Source: Pseudomonas fluorescens (GTDB lineage: Bacteria > Pseudomonadota > Gammaproteobacteria > Pseudomonadales > Pseudomonadaceae). From it: a stretch of 64,000 nucleotides of DNA. Location of the stretch: assembly GCA_902825215.1 (NCBI GenBank), contig LR782234.1, forward strand, positions 3,472,001 through 3,536,000. The letters are read 5' to 3'. The notes beneath the pieces are model-generated. The model was not told where the DNA came from. It was given only the letters and a program-made list of their open reading frames with translations, and did not search any database. Made by a program: the position numbers and the translations under genes. The stretch's first letter is position 1, and each line of letters starts with the position of its first letter. This document shows positions 8,276 to 18,351 of the stretch, piece by piece.

Positions 8276-11200
8276 TCAGTGAAAATCCCGGCTCTGCACG
8301 CGAATGCCGTTGAGCAGCGGGCTCAGGTCACTCAGGCGTCCAGCGATCAAGTGCCGCACTTCGCCCTCGCGTTCCCAGCGGCCATCGACCCTGAGCAATT
8401 GCGAACCAACCAGAACTTGCCGTTGACGCTCGGCCAGATCGCGCCAGACCACCACATTGACGTTGCCGAATTCATCTTCCAATGTCACGAACGTCACCCC
8501 ACTGGCAGTACCGGGACGCTGGCGCCCGGTCACCAGCCCGGCCATGCTCACTGGCCGGCCATGTTCGACATCGAGCAGTTCCCGCGAGCTGCGACAGCGC
8601 AGCGCGCGCAATTCGCCGCGCAGCAGTGCCAGCGGATGCGGGCCCAAGGTGGTGCCGACGGTAGCGTAGTCAGCATGCAGATCCTCGCCGACGCTGGGTT
8701 TGGGCAAGAGCACTTCCGGCTCTTCCTGACTGGGCAATCCGGCAAATAGCCCCAATTGCTTCTGCACGCCCGCCACTTCCCAGCGCGCGCGATGCCGATG
8801 CCCGGCCAGGCCCCGCAAGGCCCCGGCATCGGCGAGCAAGGCTTGCGCGCGGCTGTCGAGCGCCGCACGGTCGCCCAGATCGGCAACATCGGCGAACGCT
8901 CCACGCGCCCGCGCCGCTTCGATGCGCCGGGCGTCGTCCTCGCGAAAGCCCTTGATCATGCGCAAGCCCATGCGAATCGCCGGTTGGGGCCCGGTGGTGG
9001 TTTCCAGACTGCAATCCCAATCGCTGGCTCGTACGTCGACCGGGCGAATCTGCAATTGATGCCGGCGCGCATCCTGCAGAATCTGGTCCGGGCTGTAGAA
9101 GCCCATCGGCCAGCTATTGATCAGCGCGCAGGCAAACGCCGCTGGTTCGTGACACTTTAGCCAGCAACTGGCATACGTCAGCAAAGCGAAACTGGCGGCA
9201 TGGGATTCAGGAAAACCGTAGCTGCCGAAACCTTTGATCTGCTCAAAGATCTGCGCGGCGAATTCAGCTGTATAGCCGTTCTTTTTCATGCCGGCGGCCA
9301 GGCGTTCCTTGTGCGGTTCGAGGCCACCGTGACGTTTCCACGCGGCCATGGAGCGGCGCAACTGGTCGGCTTCGCCGGGGCTGTAGTCAGCGGCCACAAT
9401 GGCGATCTGCATCACCTGTTCCTGAAACAGCGGCACGCCAAGGGTGCGTTCAAGCACCACTTTCAACTCCGGCGACGGATAACTTTCCGCTTCTTCTTTA
9501 TTACGCCGGCGCAGGTACGGATGCACCATCCCGCCCTGAATCGGGCCTGGCCGGACAATCGCCACCTGGATCACCAGGTCGTAGAATTTTTGCGGACGCA
9601 GGCGCGGCAGCATCGACATCTGCGCCCGCGATTCGATCTGGAACACGCCGATGGTGTCGGCGCGGCTGATCATCGCGTAGGTCGGTTTGTCTTCGGCTGG
9701 AATCGTCGCCAGGCTCAAATCGCGCTGGCGATGACGGCGCAGCAGATCGAAACAGCGGCGGATCGCGCTGAGCATGCCGAGCGCCAGGATATCCACCTTG
9801 AGCAGGCCGACCGCGTCGAGGTCGTCCTTGTCCCACTGAATGATCGTGCGCTCGGCCATGGCCGCGTTTTCGACCGGTACCAGGGTGTCCAGCGGTTGCT
9901 CGGAAATCACGAAGCCGCCGGGGTGTTGCGACAGGTGCCGGGGGAAGCCGATCAATTGCCCGGTCAGGCTCAAGACCCGGCGCAGCAGCGGGCTCTCGGG
10001 GTCGAAACCGTTTTCGCGCAAACGCTCCAGCGGCGGGGTTTCGTCGCTCCAGTGGCCGCAGCAATCGGCCAGTGCATTGATCTGGTCCGGCGGCAATCCC
10101 AGGGCCTTGGCCACATCCCGCACGGCACCGGCAGCGTGGTAGCTGCTGACCACTGCGGTCAACGCTGCGCGACCGCGGCCATATCGACGGAAGACATATT
10201 GCAGGACTTCTTCGCGGCGTTCGTGCTCGAAATCGACGTCGATGTCCGGCGGCTCGTTGCGCTCTTTCGACATGAAGCGTTCGAACAGCAACGTGGTGCG
10301 TTCCGGGTCGATTTCGGTGATGCCCAAGGCAAAACATACCGCCGAGTTGGCTGCAGAACCACGACCCTGACAGAGGATGTGCTGCTCGCGGGCGAACCGC
10401 ACCACGTCGTGTACGGTGAGGAAATAGCTTTCGTAGCCGAGCTCGGCAATCAGTTGCAGCTCCTTGTTGATCTGCCGTAGCACCTTGAAGGGTGCGCCTT
10501 TCTTCCAGCGCCAGGCGATGCCCTCCTTGGTCAATTGGCGCAACCAGGAAGTGGCGCTGTGGCCCTCGGGCACCAGTTCTTTCGGATATTGATAACGCAA
10601 TTCGCTCAGATCGAAGGTGCAACGCCGAGCGAGGGCGACCGTTTCGTCGAGCAAGGCCTGCGGATACAGCTCCCGCAGCACCTCGACACTGCGCAAATGC
10701 CGCTCGCCATTGGGGTGCAAGCGCAAGCCCGCTTCGGCCACCGGCAGGTGATGGCGGATCGCAGTCATGGTGTCCTGCAGGGCGCGGCGGCCACGGGCGT
10801 GCATGTGCACGTCGCCACTGGCCACGGCGCGAATCTGCAATTGGGCAGCCATACTCAGCAACGCCGCCAATCGCTGGTGATCATCCTGACCGCGATGCAA
10901 CTGCACGGCCAGCCACAGCCTGTCGCCGAAGGTCTGTTTAAGCCAGTCGCCCTCTCGCTGTTCATCGATCGAGTCCGGCACCCACAACACCAGCAGCCCC
11001 GACAGTGGCTCGTCGAAGTCCTCGCGCAAAACTTGATACTGGCCTTTTTGCGTACGCCGCCGCGCCCGGGTGATCAAGCCGCACAGCGTCTGATAACCGG
11101 CCAGTTTCTCCACCAGCAGCACCAGCTTCGGGCCGTTTTCAATGCGTATTTCGCTGCCGATGATCAGTGGCAGCTCAACCGACTTTGCCGCTTGCCAGGC

Positions 11201-11353
11201 GCGCACAATCCCGGCGAGGGTGCATTCATCGGTGATCGCCAGGGCCTGATACCCGTGCTTTTTTGCCCGCTGAAACAACTCGAGCGCACTGGACGCACCG
11301 CGCTGGAAACTGAAATTCGACAGGCAGTGCAGTTCGGCATAACCACGGCTCAT
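8276..11353 (-). CDS. dnaE2: Error-prone DNA polymerase DnaE2
   Basis: A 1025-residue C-family polymerase alpha subunit of the DnaE2/ImuC type, which performs mutagenic translesion synthesis with ImuA and ImuB. An N-terminal PHP domain opens [17 protein letters not shown] with [10 protein letters not shown]. The palm carries the catalytic aspartates in [13 protein letters not shown] (residues 368-380) and a third in [13 protein letters not shown] helix-hairpin-helix/tau-binding region and an OB fold ([13 protein letters not shown]..) end the protein. The start at 11353 is chosen over an upstream codon because its ATG overlaps the imuB stop (ATGA), as expected in this operon, and because the family begins MxxxYAELHCxSNFSF. 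It is the last gene of lexA2-imuA-imuB-dnaE2 and is presumably induced by DNA damage through LexA2. Confidence 0.95.
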   Translation of the reverse strand: MSRGYAELHCLSNFSFQRGASSALELFQRAKKHGYQALAITDECTLAGIVRAWQAAKSVELPLIIGSEIRIENGPKLVLLVEKLAGYQTLCGLITRARRRTQKGQYQVLREDFDEPLSGLLVLWVPDSIDEQREGDWLKQTFGDRLWLAVQLHRGQDDHQRLAALLSMAAQLQIRAVASGDVHMHARGRRALQDTMTAIRHHLPVAEAGLRLHPNGERHLRSVEVLRELYPQALLDETVALARRCTFDLSELRYQYPKELVPEGHSATSWLRQLTKEGIAWRWKKGAPFKVLRQINKELQLIAELGYESYFLTVHDVVRFAREQHILCQGRGSAANSAVCFALGITEIDPERTTLLFERFMSKERNEPPDIDVDFEHERREEVLQYVFRRYGRGRAALTAVVSSYHAAGAVRDVAKALGLPPDQINALADCCGHWSDETPPLERLRENGFDPESPLLRRVLSLTGQLIGFPRHLSQHPGGFVISEQPLDTLVPVENAAMAERTIIQWDKDDLDAVGLLKVDILALGMLSAIRRCFDLLRRHRQRDLSLATIPAEDKPTYAMISRADTIGVFQIESRAQMSMLPRLRPQKFYDLVIQVAIVRPGPIQGGMVHPYLRRRNKEEAESYPSPELKVVLERTLGVPLFQEQVMQIAIVAADYSPGEADQLRRSMAAWKRHGGLEPHKERLAAGMKKNGYTAEFAAQIFEQIKGFGSYGFPESHAASFALLTYASCWLKCHEPAAFACALINSWPMGFYSPDQILQDARRHQLQIRPVDVRASDWDCSLETTTGPQPAIRMGLRMIKGFREDDARRIEAARARGAFADVADLGDRAALDSRAQALLADAGALRGLAGHRHRARWEVAGVQKQLGLFAGLPSQEEPEVLLPKPSVGEDLHADYATVGTTLGPHPLALLRGELRALRCRSSRELLDVEHGRPVSMAGLVTGRQRPGTASGVTFVTLEDEFGNVNVVVWRDLAERQRQVLVGSQLLRVDGRWEREGEVRHLIAGRLSDLSPLLNGIRVQSRDFH

Positions 11354-12765
11354 GCAAACCAGCCCTGCAGCCACAACGGACCGCCCTCACCCACCGCACG
11401 ATAGGCCCAGCCCTGTTGGCCGGCGCGGTTCTGGATCAGGTAATAATCGCGGCGCACGTCATCGCCGTCCCACCAGCCGGACTCAATGCGTTCCGGGCCC
11501 ATGAGAATCCGCGCCGAACCTTCCGGCACGCTTTGCGGCTCAGTGAGTAGCCAGCCCGGCCGCTGCACGCTCGGCAGGCCTGCGCAAGGCTGCTTGTCGA
11601 CGCCGAACTGCCAGGCGCACTCGGGGCGATGATCGGCCTGAAAACGCAACCCCTGCACCGCATCGTCGCCCAGCCGTGCGCGCAAGCGTTCGCGCAGTTG
11701 CTCCCATGGCAAGGTTTGTTGCGGGCGGTCGTCGAACAACTCCTGAAACTGCGGCACGAAACTCGGCAGATCTTCGGCGCGCAGGCGAAAGCCGCGCACC
11801 GGCGCCGCGACTTGCACCTGTTCCAGCCGGCCGCGCGCCAGTTCGAAGAGCATCGCCGGATCACGCTCGGCGCTGAGCAGGCCAACCTTGATCAGCGTGT
11901 CCGGCAAACCAGCGTGCTCCAGATGCAGATCGAATCGCTGCACGCCGCTGTCGCGCCCACAAAGAAATGCCGACAGATCGCCGGTCAGACGCCGCAACGG
12001 GAACAGCAGCGCCTGATGCGACTGCACATCGAAGTTGAGTTCGATACGCACATCGAAACGATCGGGGGGCAAGTAGAATTGCAGTGCCAGTGGCCGCGCG
12101 CCGAACAGGGTGTCGAGGTGTTTGAGCATCGACGCTTCGAAGCGCCGCGCCAGGGTCTGACGCGGCAGGCTCTGCACTTGATTGAGGTGGCGCAGCCCCA
12201 TCCGTGAAAGTGCCGTGGCCACGCTCGGTTCGAGGCCAACACGGTCGACAGGCAATTGCCCGAGATGATGTTGCAAGGCCTCGCCGTCCGGCACCACCAG
12301 CCCATCGTAGGCATTGGCCAGTATCCTGGCCGCCACCGGATTGGGTGCGGCAACGATGCGATGGCGAAAGCCCAGATCAGTCAGCTCCTGACGTAACCGC
12401 GCTTCCAATTGCGCCCAGGTGCCGAACAGCCCCAGGCTCGATTCGATTTCAAATACCACGGTACGCGGGTAATGCACGCTGACCTGCGCACTGAAACGAT
12501 ACGCCCACGCCGCGAGAAACTGCTGCCAGCGCTCGACTTCGGCGGCCTGGTAATCAACGGTGGCAAACCCTTTGCTCATGGCCTGCGCCGCGGTCATCGA
12601 TTGCCCCGCACGCAAACCCAGTTTGCGCGCCGCCGGGTTGACCGCTTGCAATACCCGGCGCTGGGCCGGCCCGTTGAGCAGCACCAACGGCTCATCGGCA
12701 TCGGGGCGCTGACGCAGCACAGCGTCCAAAGCCAATTGCGGGAACAGAATGCACACCCAACGCAT
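11350..12765 (-). CDS. imuB: ImuB, inactive Y-family polymerase-like protein
   Basis: A 471-residue Y-family polymerase homologue. ImuB proteins lack the catalytic acidic residues and serve as the hub that links DnaE2 and ImuA to the sliding clamp. The start at 12765 ([17 protein letters not shown]) matches the usual ImuB opening, seven bases after the imuA stop; upstream codons in the frame belong to the imuA region. The first strand reads [14 protein letters not shown], lacking the DxD-type metal site of active Y polymerases. The little-finger region follows (about 230-350). The DnaE2 gene overlaps it by four bases. Family knowledge plus operon position make the call firm. Confidence 0.92.
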   Translation of the reverse strand: MRWVCILFPQLALDAVLRQRPDADEPLVLLNGPAQRRVLQAVNPAARKLGLRAGQSMTAAQAMSKGFATVDYQAAEVERWQQFLAAWAYRFSAQVSVHYPRTVVFEIESSLGLFGTWAQLEARLRQELTDLGFRHRIVAAPNPVAARILANAYDGLVVPDGEALQHHLGQLPVDRVGLEPSVATALSRMGLRHLNQVQSLPRQTLARRFEASMLKHLDTLFGARPLALQFYLPPDRFDVRIELNFDVQSHQALLFPLRRLTGDLSAFLCGRDSGVQRFDLHLEHAGLPDTLIKVGLLSAERDPAMLFELARGRLEQVQVAAPVRGFRLRAEDLPSFVPQFQELFDDRPQQTLPWEQLRERLRARLGDDAVQGLRFQADHRPECAWQFGVDKQPCAGLPSVQRPGWLLTEPQSVPEGSARILMGPERIESGWWDGDDVRRDYYLIQNRAGQQGWAYRAVGEGGPLWLQGWFA

Positions 12766-12772
12766 GACGGTC

Positions 12773-13390
12773 TCAGTGCCCCACGGCAAAAGCAATCGGT
12801 GCCGTACGCGCCAAACCACCTCGGCATTTGAGGATGCGCAATTGCGCTGGTCTGGCGTCGATGGCAATCCGTAGCGCCGCCGGCGACGGGTTGACCGCTT
12901 CGCTCAACGGTCGCCAGGCAAAGGCCAGGGTCTGGCCTGACTCGGCGGCCACCTGCAGACGTCGCAAGGCGCGATCATCCGCCTTGTGCGGCCAGCACAG
13001 CACCGCGCCACAACTGCCCGAACGCAGGCATTGTTCCGCCGCCCACAAGGCATCACGTTCGCTGGCCTGAATCACCGACAACTGGCGCAGGTCGACCCCG
13101 GCGCTGGCCCACGCCTGTGGATACGGCACGAAGGGTGGCGCGACCAGCACGATGCGCTCCCCCGCCGCCGCCAGCCGCGCCAGCGTCGGCCAGACCAGTT
13201 GCAGCTCACCGACGCCGGGGCCGGCCAGCAGAATTTCGCTCAACGCTCCTTCCGGCCAGCCACCGCTGGGCAGTGCTGCGTCGAGTGCGGCATGCCCGGT
13301 CGGCTGTGGACTGGCCGCCGGCGGCGCAGGCCGGCCCTTCCAGACCTGGCCGCCATTGAACAGCGTATCCAGCGCAACGACGGCGCCCAT
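12773..13390 (-). CDS. imuA: ImuA, RecA/SulA-like translesion accessory protein
   Basis: A 205-residue RecA-fold protein without a canonical Walker A; the equivalent loop reads LLAGPGVGELQL. It has the ImuA hallmarks: an N-terminal VWKGRP segment, the block HAALDAALPSGGWPEGALSEI and the C-terminal RILKCRGGL. ImuA modulates mutasome activity and contacts RecA and ImuB in systems where this has been studied. Its ATG shares one base with the lexA2 stop (TGATG), so the two are translationally coupled. Older Pseudomonas annotation sometimes calls this gene sulA2. Confidence 0.9.
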   Translation of the reverse strand: MGAVVALDTLFNGGQVWKGRPAPPAASPQPTGHAALDAALPSGGWPEGALSEILLAGPGVGELQLVWPTLARLAAAGERIVLVAPPFVPYPQAWASAGVDLRQLSVIQASERDALWAAEQCLRSGSCGAVLCWPHKADDRALRRLQVAAESGQTLAFAWRPLSEAVNPSPAALRIAIDARPAQLRILKCRGGLARTAPIAFAVGH

Positions 13391-14007
13391 CAGCCTTGCC
13401 TCACCAGACCGCAGAACACCCCTTCGATGGCCAGATCCTGATCGTCACGCACGACAATCGGCTGATACGCCGGATTGCGCGGCAACAGCCGCACCTCGGT
13501 GCCCAGCCGCTCGAAGCGTTTGATGGTCACTTCACCGTCGAGCCGCGCCACCACGATCTGCCCATTCAGCGCCTCGGGATTGCGCCGCACGCCGACCAGA
13601 TCGCCGTCAAGAATGCCATCCTCGATCATCGAATCGCCCTGCACCCGCAGCAGGTAATCGGGGCTGCGCGAGAACAGCCCAGGGTCGAGCATCAAGCGCC
13701 CATGCACCTCGGCATCAGCGCCAATCGGCGCACCGGCGGCCACCCGGCCAAGCACAGGAACATCGAGCAGTTCCGGCCGCGGCGGCTGCCCGAGCAAACG
13801 GATACCCCGGGCCTGATGCGGGTTGACCTCGATAAACCCGGCGTCAGTGAGCGCCAGCACATGCTTGCGCGCCACGCTGCGGGAGGCAAAACCAAAAGCC
13901 TCGCTGATTTCAGCGAGGCTTGGAGATTGACCGTGCTCGGCGATACGTTCGCGGATGAAGGTCAGGATGGCGGTACGGCGGGGAGTCAGATTGGTCATGG
14001 AGTACAT
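13390..14007 (-). CDS. lexA2: LexA2, SOS repressor of the imu cassette
   Basis: A 205-residue LexA with an N-terminal winged helix (about 9-70, LAEISEAFGFASRSVARKHVLAL) and an S24 peptidase-like latent autoprotease. The self-cleavage bond is Ala91-Gly92 (GRVAAGAP), the nucleophile Ser126 in GDSM, and the general base Lys163 in VTIKRF. Many Pseudomonas carry a second LexA next to imuA-imuB-dnaE2 that represses this operon. The start is ambiguous: ATG at 14007 (MYSMTNLTPRR) lies inside the palindromic operator, and a second ATG at 13998 follows it. I chose 14007 because AAGAG lies close upstream. It is probably autoregulated. Confidence 0.92.
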   Translation of the reverse strand: MYSMTNLTPRRTAILTFIRERIAEHGQSPSLAEISEAFGFASRSVARKHVLALTDAGFIEVNPHQARGIRLLGQPPRPELLDVPVLGRVAAGAPIGADAEVHGRLMLDPGLFSRSPDYLLRVQGDSMIEDGILDGDLVGVRRNPEALNGQIVVARLDGEVTIKRFERLGTEVRLLPRNPAYQPIVVRDDQDLAIEGVFCGLVRQG

Positions 14008-14015
14008 TTGTACTC
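14000..14015. promoter_or_regulatory. LexA2 operator candidate overlapping lexA2 start
   Basis: GAGTACATTTGTACTC is a perfect dyad with six-base arms and a four-base centre (GAGTAC-N4-GTACTC). It overlaps the first codon of lexA2. Family knowledge: LexA2 of pseudomonads binds GTAC-N4 type boxes, different from the CTG-N10-CAG box of LexA1. Sitting on the initiation region of the first gene, it would repress the whole lexA2-imuA-imuB-dnaE2 operon. Binding is inferred, not shown. Confidence 0.8.
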
Positions 14016-14140
14016 TTGTGGGAATTTCCTGACAAGCACCGCCAGTCAGGTGGGAGTAATCCAACCTGTGCAGCAAAAATCGCAGCCGTGACGCGGAGCG
14101 TGGAAACGTTCAATAAAGCCAGATCAAGATCAAGATCAAA

Positions 14141-14647
14141 AGCCCCTCACCCTAGCCCTCTCCCGGAGGGAGAGGGAACTGACCGAGGTGAATGCGAGAG
14201 TTACGCCAATACGCGATACCGAGTCGAAGGCATATATCAAAACCAACCAAAATCGGCTCCCTCTCCCTCGGGAGAGGGCTGGGGTGAGGGGCAGCCACAC
14301 CACCAATCCCCAGCCAACCACCCGCTTCTAACCACTCAACAATGAGCGTTAGCTCGCGTGCTCTTGATCTTGCGTCACCGGCGACATCGGAAGGCTGAGC
14401 GCAGGGATTGATCCGGGCGTGGGAGCGCAGCGACCGTCTGGCGCAGCCAGACACAGCGGAAGGAGGTGCAGCGCAGCAAACCGTAGCCGCTGCGCCCGGA
14501 TCGATCCCGGAGCGAAGGAACCCGAGCCTGCGAGGGCCGAACGCAGGAGCAAGCCTTTTTGGGTACTTTTTCGGCGTCTGGAAAAAGTGCCTCGCCGTAA
14601 GGGCGAAACCGCCAGCCGCAGCACCCGCAGCAACGGATATGTACCCA
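14141..14647. repeat. Long composite dispersed repeat, copy 1
   Basis: This stretch without a gene is one copy of a roughly 500-base repeat also present at 34118-34628 and, with an internal deletion, at 35970-36367. Module A (14141-14298) starts with CCCCTCACCCTAGCCCTCTC and ends with an inverted version, GAGAGGGCTGGGGTGAGGGG, so its ends are imperfect inverted repeats. Module B (about 14335-14647) contains AATGAGCGTTAGCTCGCGTG, CTTTTTGGGTACTTTTTCGG and CTCGCCGTAAGGGCGAAACC, and ends at GGATATGTACCC. Open frames across it are not conserved as proteins between copies, so I call no gene. It separates lexA2 from the small gene at 14673. Confidence 0.85.
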
Positions 14648-14672
14648 ATCACGCTCCCCTTCCATCACGAAA

Positions 14673-14909
14673 TCAGCCGTTCCGGTCACCCACCCGAATA
14701 TCCGTCACCCCCACCCGCTCAGCCTGCTCCATCACCTCCTCCGGCGTCGAATCCGCCGAAGGCATCAGCAGACTGTTCTCCGCATCCCCCAGATGCAACT
14801 GCAACAAATGCATGGCCGCCTCATGCTCAGCCAGCTGCGCCTGCTTCAGCTCAAGCTCGTAACTGCGTGGCTCACCATTGAAGCGATAGTGCAAAACAAA
14901 AACAGCCAT
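14673..14909 (-). CDS. Small conserved-type hypothetical protein
   Basis: A 78-residue acidic protein; the start at 14909 is supported by GAGGA eight bases upstream. It opens MAVFVLHYRFNGEPRSYELEL, continues with a helix rich in Gln, Glu and His, and ends VTDIRVGDRNG. The N-terminal pattern (Y-x-x-[NH]-G-[EQ]-P-R-S-[YF]) resembles that of the small protein at 28875-29129, suggesting a shared fold. No membrane segment or cysteine motif is seen. The function is unknown. It is divergent from tspO, with about 155 bases between them. Confidence 0.6.
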   Translation of the reverse strand: MAVFVLHYRFNGEPRSYELELKQAQLAEHEAAMHLLQLHLGDAENSLLMPSADSTPEEVMEQAERVGVTDIRVGDRNG

Positions 14910-15064
14910 CGTCTGGTCCTCGAAGAAAGTCAAAACAACTGCCTACCCTGACCGACCGGTCAGCTTATTGGTTCAACCGCATCGCTGGCCGGGCAAACTT
15001 TTCGCGGCGCCGGGCGTCCCTTGCATACACTTCCCGAAAAGCTGATCACAGCTAAGGACTGGCA

Positions 15065-15508
15065 ATGACCTTCTTCATCTTCCTTCTGGCCTGCGCAGCA
15101 GCCGCCACCACCGGTGTAATGTTCAAACCGGGCGCGTGGTACGAAGGCCTGAACAAACCCGGCTTCACCCCACCCAACTGGGCGTTTCCGGTAGCCTGGA
15201 CGATCATTTATCTGTTGCTGGCCTGGGCCGGTTACCGCTTGAGCCTGATCCCCGGCAGCCAGACCGTGCTGGCCCTGTGGGCCGCGCAAATCGCCCTGAA
15301 TACGTTGTGGACACCGGTGTTCTTCGGCGCGCATCAGGTATTGGCGGCGATGGTCATCCTTACGCTGCTGTGGCTGGTCGTCGCGGCGATGGTAGTGCTG
15401 GCGTTGCAACTGGACCTGATCACCGGGCTGATCCTGTTCCCGTACCTGGCGTGGCTGTGTGTCGCGGCGGCATTGAACTTCTCCATCCTGCTGAAGAACC
15501 GCACATGA
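15065..15508 (+). CDS. tspO: TspO/MBR-family tryptophan-rich membrane sensor
   Basis: A 147-residue membrane protein with five predicted hydrophobic helices, the family length. The TspO signature residues are present: WYxxLxKPxFTPPNWxFPVAWTIIYxLLAWA (residues 24-53), then ALWAAQIALNTLWTPVFFGAH and AAALNFSILLKN at the end. TspO binds porphyrins and other hydrophobic ligands and has been tied to tetrapyrrole and stress control. AAGGA precedes the ATG by six to seven bases. The stop codon overlaps the start of the downstream hydrolase (ATGA), so the two form an operon. Confidence 0.92.
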   Translation: MTFFIFLLACAAAATTGVMFKPGAWYEGLNKPGFTPPNWAFPVAWTIIYLLLAWAGYRLSLIPGSQTVLALWAAQIALNTLWTPVFFGAHQVLAAMVILTLLWLVVAAMVVLALQLDLITGLILFPYLAWLCVAAALNFSILLKNRT

Positions 15509-16461
15509 CGGCCCCTGCGCCTTGGCCGCAAGGTGAGCGCGAACTGGCGCAAGTGCGCGCGTTCAACCGCAAGCTCGCCTGGCTGCCGCGCTTCAAGATT
15601 CGCAACCGCCTGACGCCGCGCCTGATTCAGGCGCTGCTGCGCGTCAGTCAGGTGGTTGGGGCGAAAAAACTGCGCGAGCATGGCCTGACGGCCGAGCGAA
15701 AAATCGTCGATACAGTGCCGGTGCGGATCATCCGCCCCAAAGGCCCGCCGCGCGGTGTGGTGCTGGATTTCCATGGCGGCGGCTGGGTGATCGGCAACGC
15801 GCAGATGAACGACAACTTCAACATCGCCATCGTCAATGAGTGCGAGGTGGCGGTGGTCTCGGTCGATTACCGCCTGGCCGTTTCAACCCCGGTCGAAGAT
15901 CTGCTGGACGATTGCCTGCGCGCCGCGCGCGGGGTGCTGAATGACGCCGAGTTCGCCGGATTGCCCGTGGTGGTGGTCGGCGAATCGGCCGGCGCCCATC
16001 TGGCCGTTGCGACGTTATTGGCGCTGAAAACCCGGCCCGAATTGCTGCAACGCATCCACGGTGCGCTGTTGTATTACGGCGTCTACGACCTGACCGGCAC
16101 ACCCAGCGTACGCAACGCGCCGGCCGATACACTGGTGCTGGACGGCCCCGGCATGGTCGACGCGTTGCGCTTGCTGACCCCCGACCTGAGCGATACGCAA
16201 CGCCGCCAGCCACCGCTGTCGCCGCTGTATGGCGACTTCACCGGCCTGCCCCCGACGCTGCTGTTTGCCGGCGAACTCGATCCGCTGCTTGACGATACGC
16301 TGCTGATCGCCGAGCGCTGGCAACCCTCGGCGCCGGTTGAGCTGCATGTATTGCCGGCGTCGCCCCACGGGTTCATTCATTTTCCGACGGCGATTGCTCA
16401 GGGCGTGCTGGCTTACAGTCGGCAGTGGATTTCGACGCATGTCGAGGGCGCTAAGGCGTGA
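15505..16461 (+). CDS. Alpha/beta hydrolase, HSL-type esterase
   Basis: A 318-residue hydrolase of the hormone-sensitive-lipase family. The oxyanion motif HGGGW is at residues 90-94, the nucleophile elbow GESAG has Ser161, the acid is probably Asp259 in AGELDPLLDD, and the base is His288 in ASPHGF. No signal peptide is seen, so it should be cytosolic. HSL esterases hydrolyse short-chain esters; the substrate is not evident. It is translationally coupled to tspO by a four-base overlap, which is unusual enough that a joint role in handling a hydrophobic ligand is conceivable, though this is only inference. Confidence 0.88.
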   Translation: MTAPAPWPQGERELAQVRAFNRKLAWLPRFKIRNRLTPRLIQALLRVSQVVGAKKLREHGLTAERKIVDTVPVRIIRPKGPPRGVVLDFHGGGWVIGNAQMNDNFNIAIVNECEVAVVSVDYRLAVSTPVEDLLDDCLRAARGVLNDAEFAGLPVVVVGESAGAHLAVATLLALKTRPELLQRIHGALLYYGVYDLTGTPSVRNAPADTLVLDGPGMVDALRLLTPDLSDTQRRQPPLSPLYGDFTGLPPTLLFAGELDPLLDDTLLIAERWQPSAPVELHVLPASPHGFIHFPTAIAQGVLAYSRQWISTHVEGAKA

Positions 16462-16660
16462 TGACGAGGTTTCAGTGAAGGATGGGTACTCGGACATCGC
16501 ATGTACCCTCTTGAAACAGCCTGCAATACCCGTTTTCCTCAATTTGCCGGTGTTCGCCCGCCAACCGCTGATTTTCTGCCTAGACTTGCTGTTGTTCCGG
16601 CACCCGATTGCGCTCAACGCATCGAGCCATCCGATAACAACAACAAGAGGAAGTCCGTAG

Positions 16661-17656
<996 letters not shown>

Positions 17657-17661
17657 TCGCA

Positions 17662-17691
17662 TGGCAGGTGCTGCCGGGGTGGCGCCTGCCA
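17662..17691 (+). terminator. Intercistronic hairpin between dctP and dctQ
   Basis: TGGCAGG (17662-17668) pairs with CCTGCCA (17685-17691), with two extra GC pairs across a mismatch inside, and it sits six bases after the dctP stop. There is no following T-run. I read it as an mRNA-stabilising or partial-termination element that lets the abundant binding protein be made in excess of the permease, a common arrangement in transporter operons. Confidence 0.55.
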
Positions 17692-17718
17692 GTCTTGACT
17701 CGACGTGAGATGCCCGCC

Positions 17719-18351
17719 ATGAAAGCGCTTCGGCGAATCTGGGAACACTTCGAGGAAGGCTTTATCGTCTTCCTCCTGGCTGCGATGACGCTGGTCACGT
17801 TCGTTTACGTGATCCTCAACAATTTCTACAGCCTGTTTTACTGGCTCGCCGATCACTGGCCGGCGGCAAGCTCGCCGCTGTTCGCCATCGGCGACGGGAT
17901 CATGGGCATGGCTCAGGCGATGACCTGGAGCACCGCGCTGACCAAGGCCCTGTTTGGCTGGCTGATCTTTTTCGGCCTGGCCTATGGCGTGCGCACGGCC
18001 GGGCACATCGGCGTTGATGCGCTGGTCAAACTGGCCCGCCGCTCGGTGCAGAAATACATCGGCATCCTCGCTTGCCTGTGCTGTCTGGGCTATGCCGGGG
18101 TGCTGTGCATTGCCAGCCTGGAATGGATCGCCACCTTGATGAACGCCGGCATCGGTGCCGAAGACCTCGGCCACTTCGGCATCATGCAATGGCATATCGG
18201 GCTGATCGTGCCCTTGGGTTTCGCGCTGATTTTCATCCGTTTTGCCGAAATCCTCGTGCGCATACTGCGCAACCGCCAGACCGGACTGGGCCTGGCCGAT
18301 GAAGCCGCCGACGCGCTGAAACTCGCCGAGCACGAGGATGACAAGTCATGA
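17719..18351 (+). CDS. dctQ: TRAP transporter small permease DctQ
   Basis: A 210-residue membrane protein with four predicted helices, as usual for the DctQ subunit, which bridges the binding protein and DctM. The start at 17719 (MKALRRIWEHFEEGF) is preferred because the GTGAG ribosome-binding element lies about 11 bases upstream, whereas the ATG at 17710 directly abuts it. The middle segment RTAGHIGVDALVKLARRS is the family motif (G-H-I-x-V-D). The protein is slightly longer than typical DctQ owing to a longer loop after helix 1 (DHWPAASSPLFAIGDGIMG). It overlaps dctM by four bases. Confidence 0.9.
   Translation: MKALRRIWEHFEEGFIVFLLAAMTLVTFVYVILNNFYSLFYWLADHWPAASSPLFAIGDGIMGMAQAMTWSTALTKALFGWLIFFGLAYGVRTAGHIGVDALVKLARRSVQKYIGILACLCCLGYAGVLCIASLEWIATLMNAGIGAEDLGHFGIMQWHIGLIVPLGFALIFIRFAEILVRILRNRQTGLGLADEAADALKLAEHEDDKS

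Noticed and set aside
14152..14881. Several 60-166 codon frames inside repeat copy 1
   Set aside because: The frames are not conserved in length or start between the three repeat copies, and compensatory palindrome changes argue for a structural rather than coding role.
16599..16611. Possible sigma-54 promoter (GGCACCCGATTGC) before dctP
   Set aside because: GG and GC are nine rather than ten bases apart, which normally inactivates -24/-12 promoters; I do not call it.
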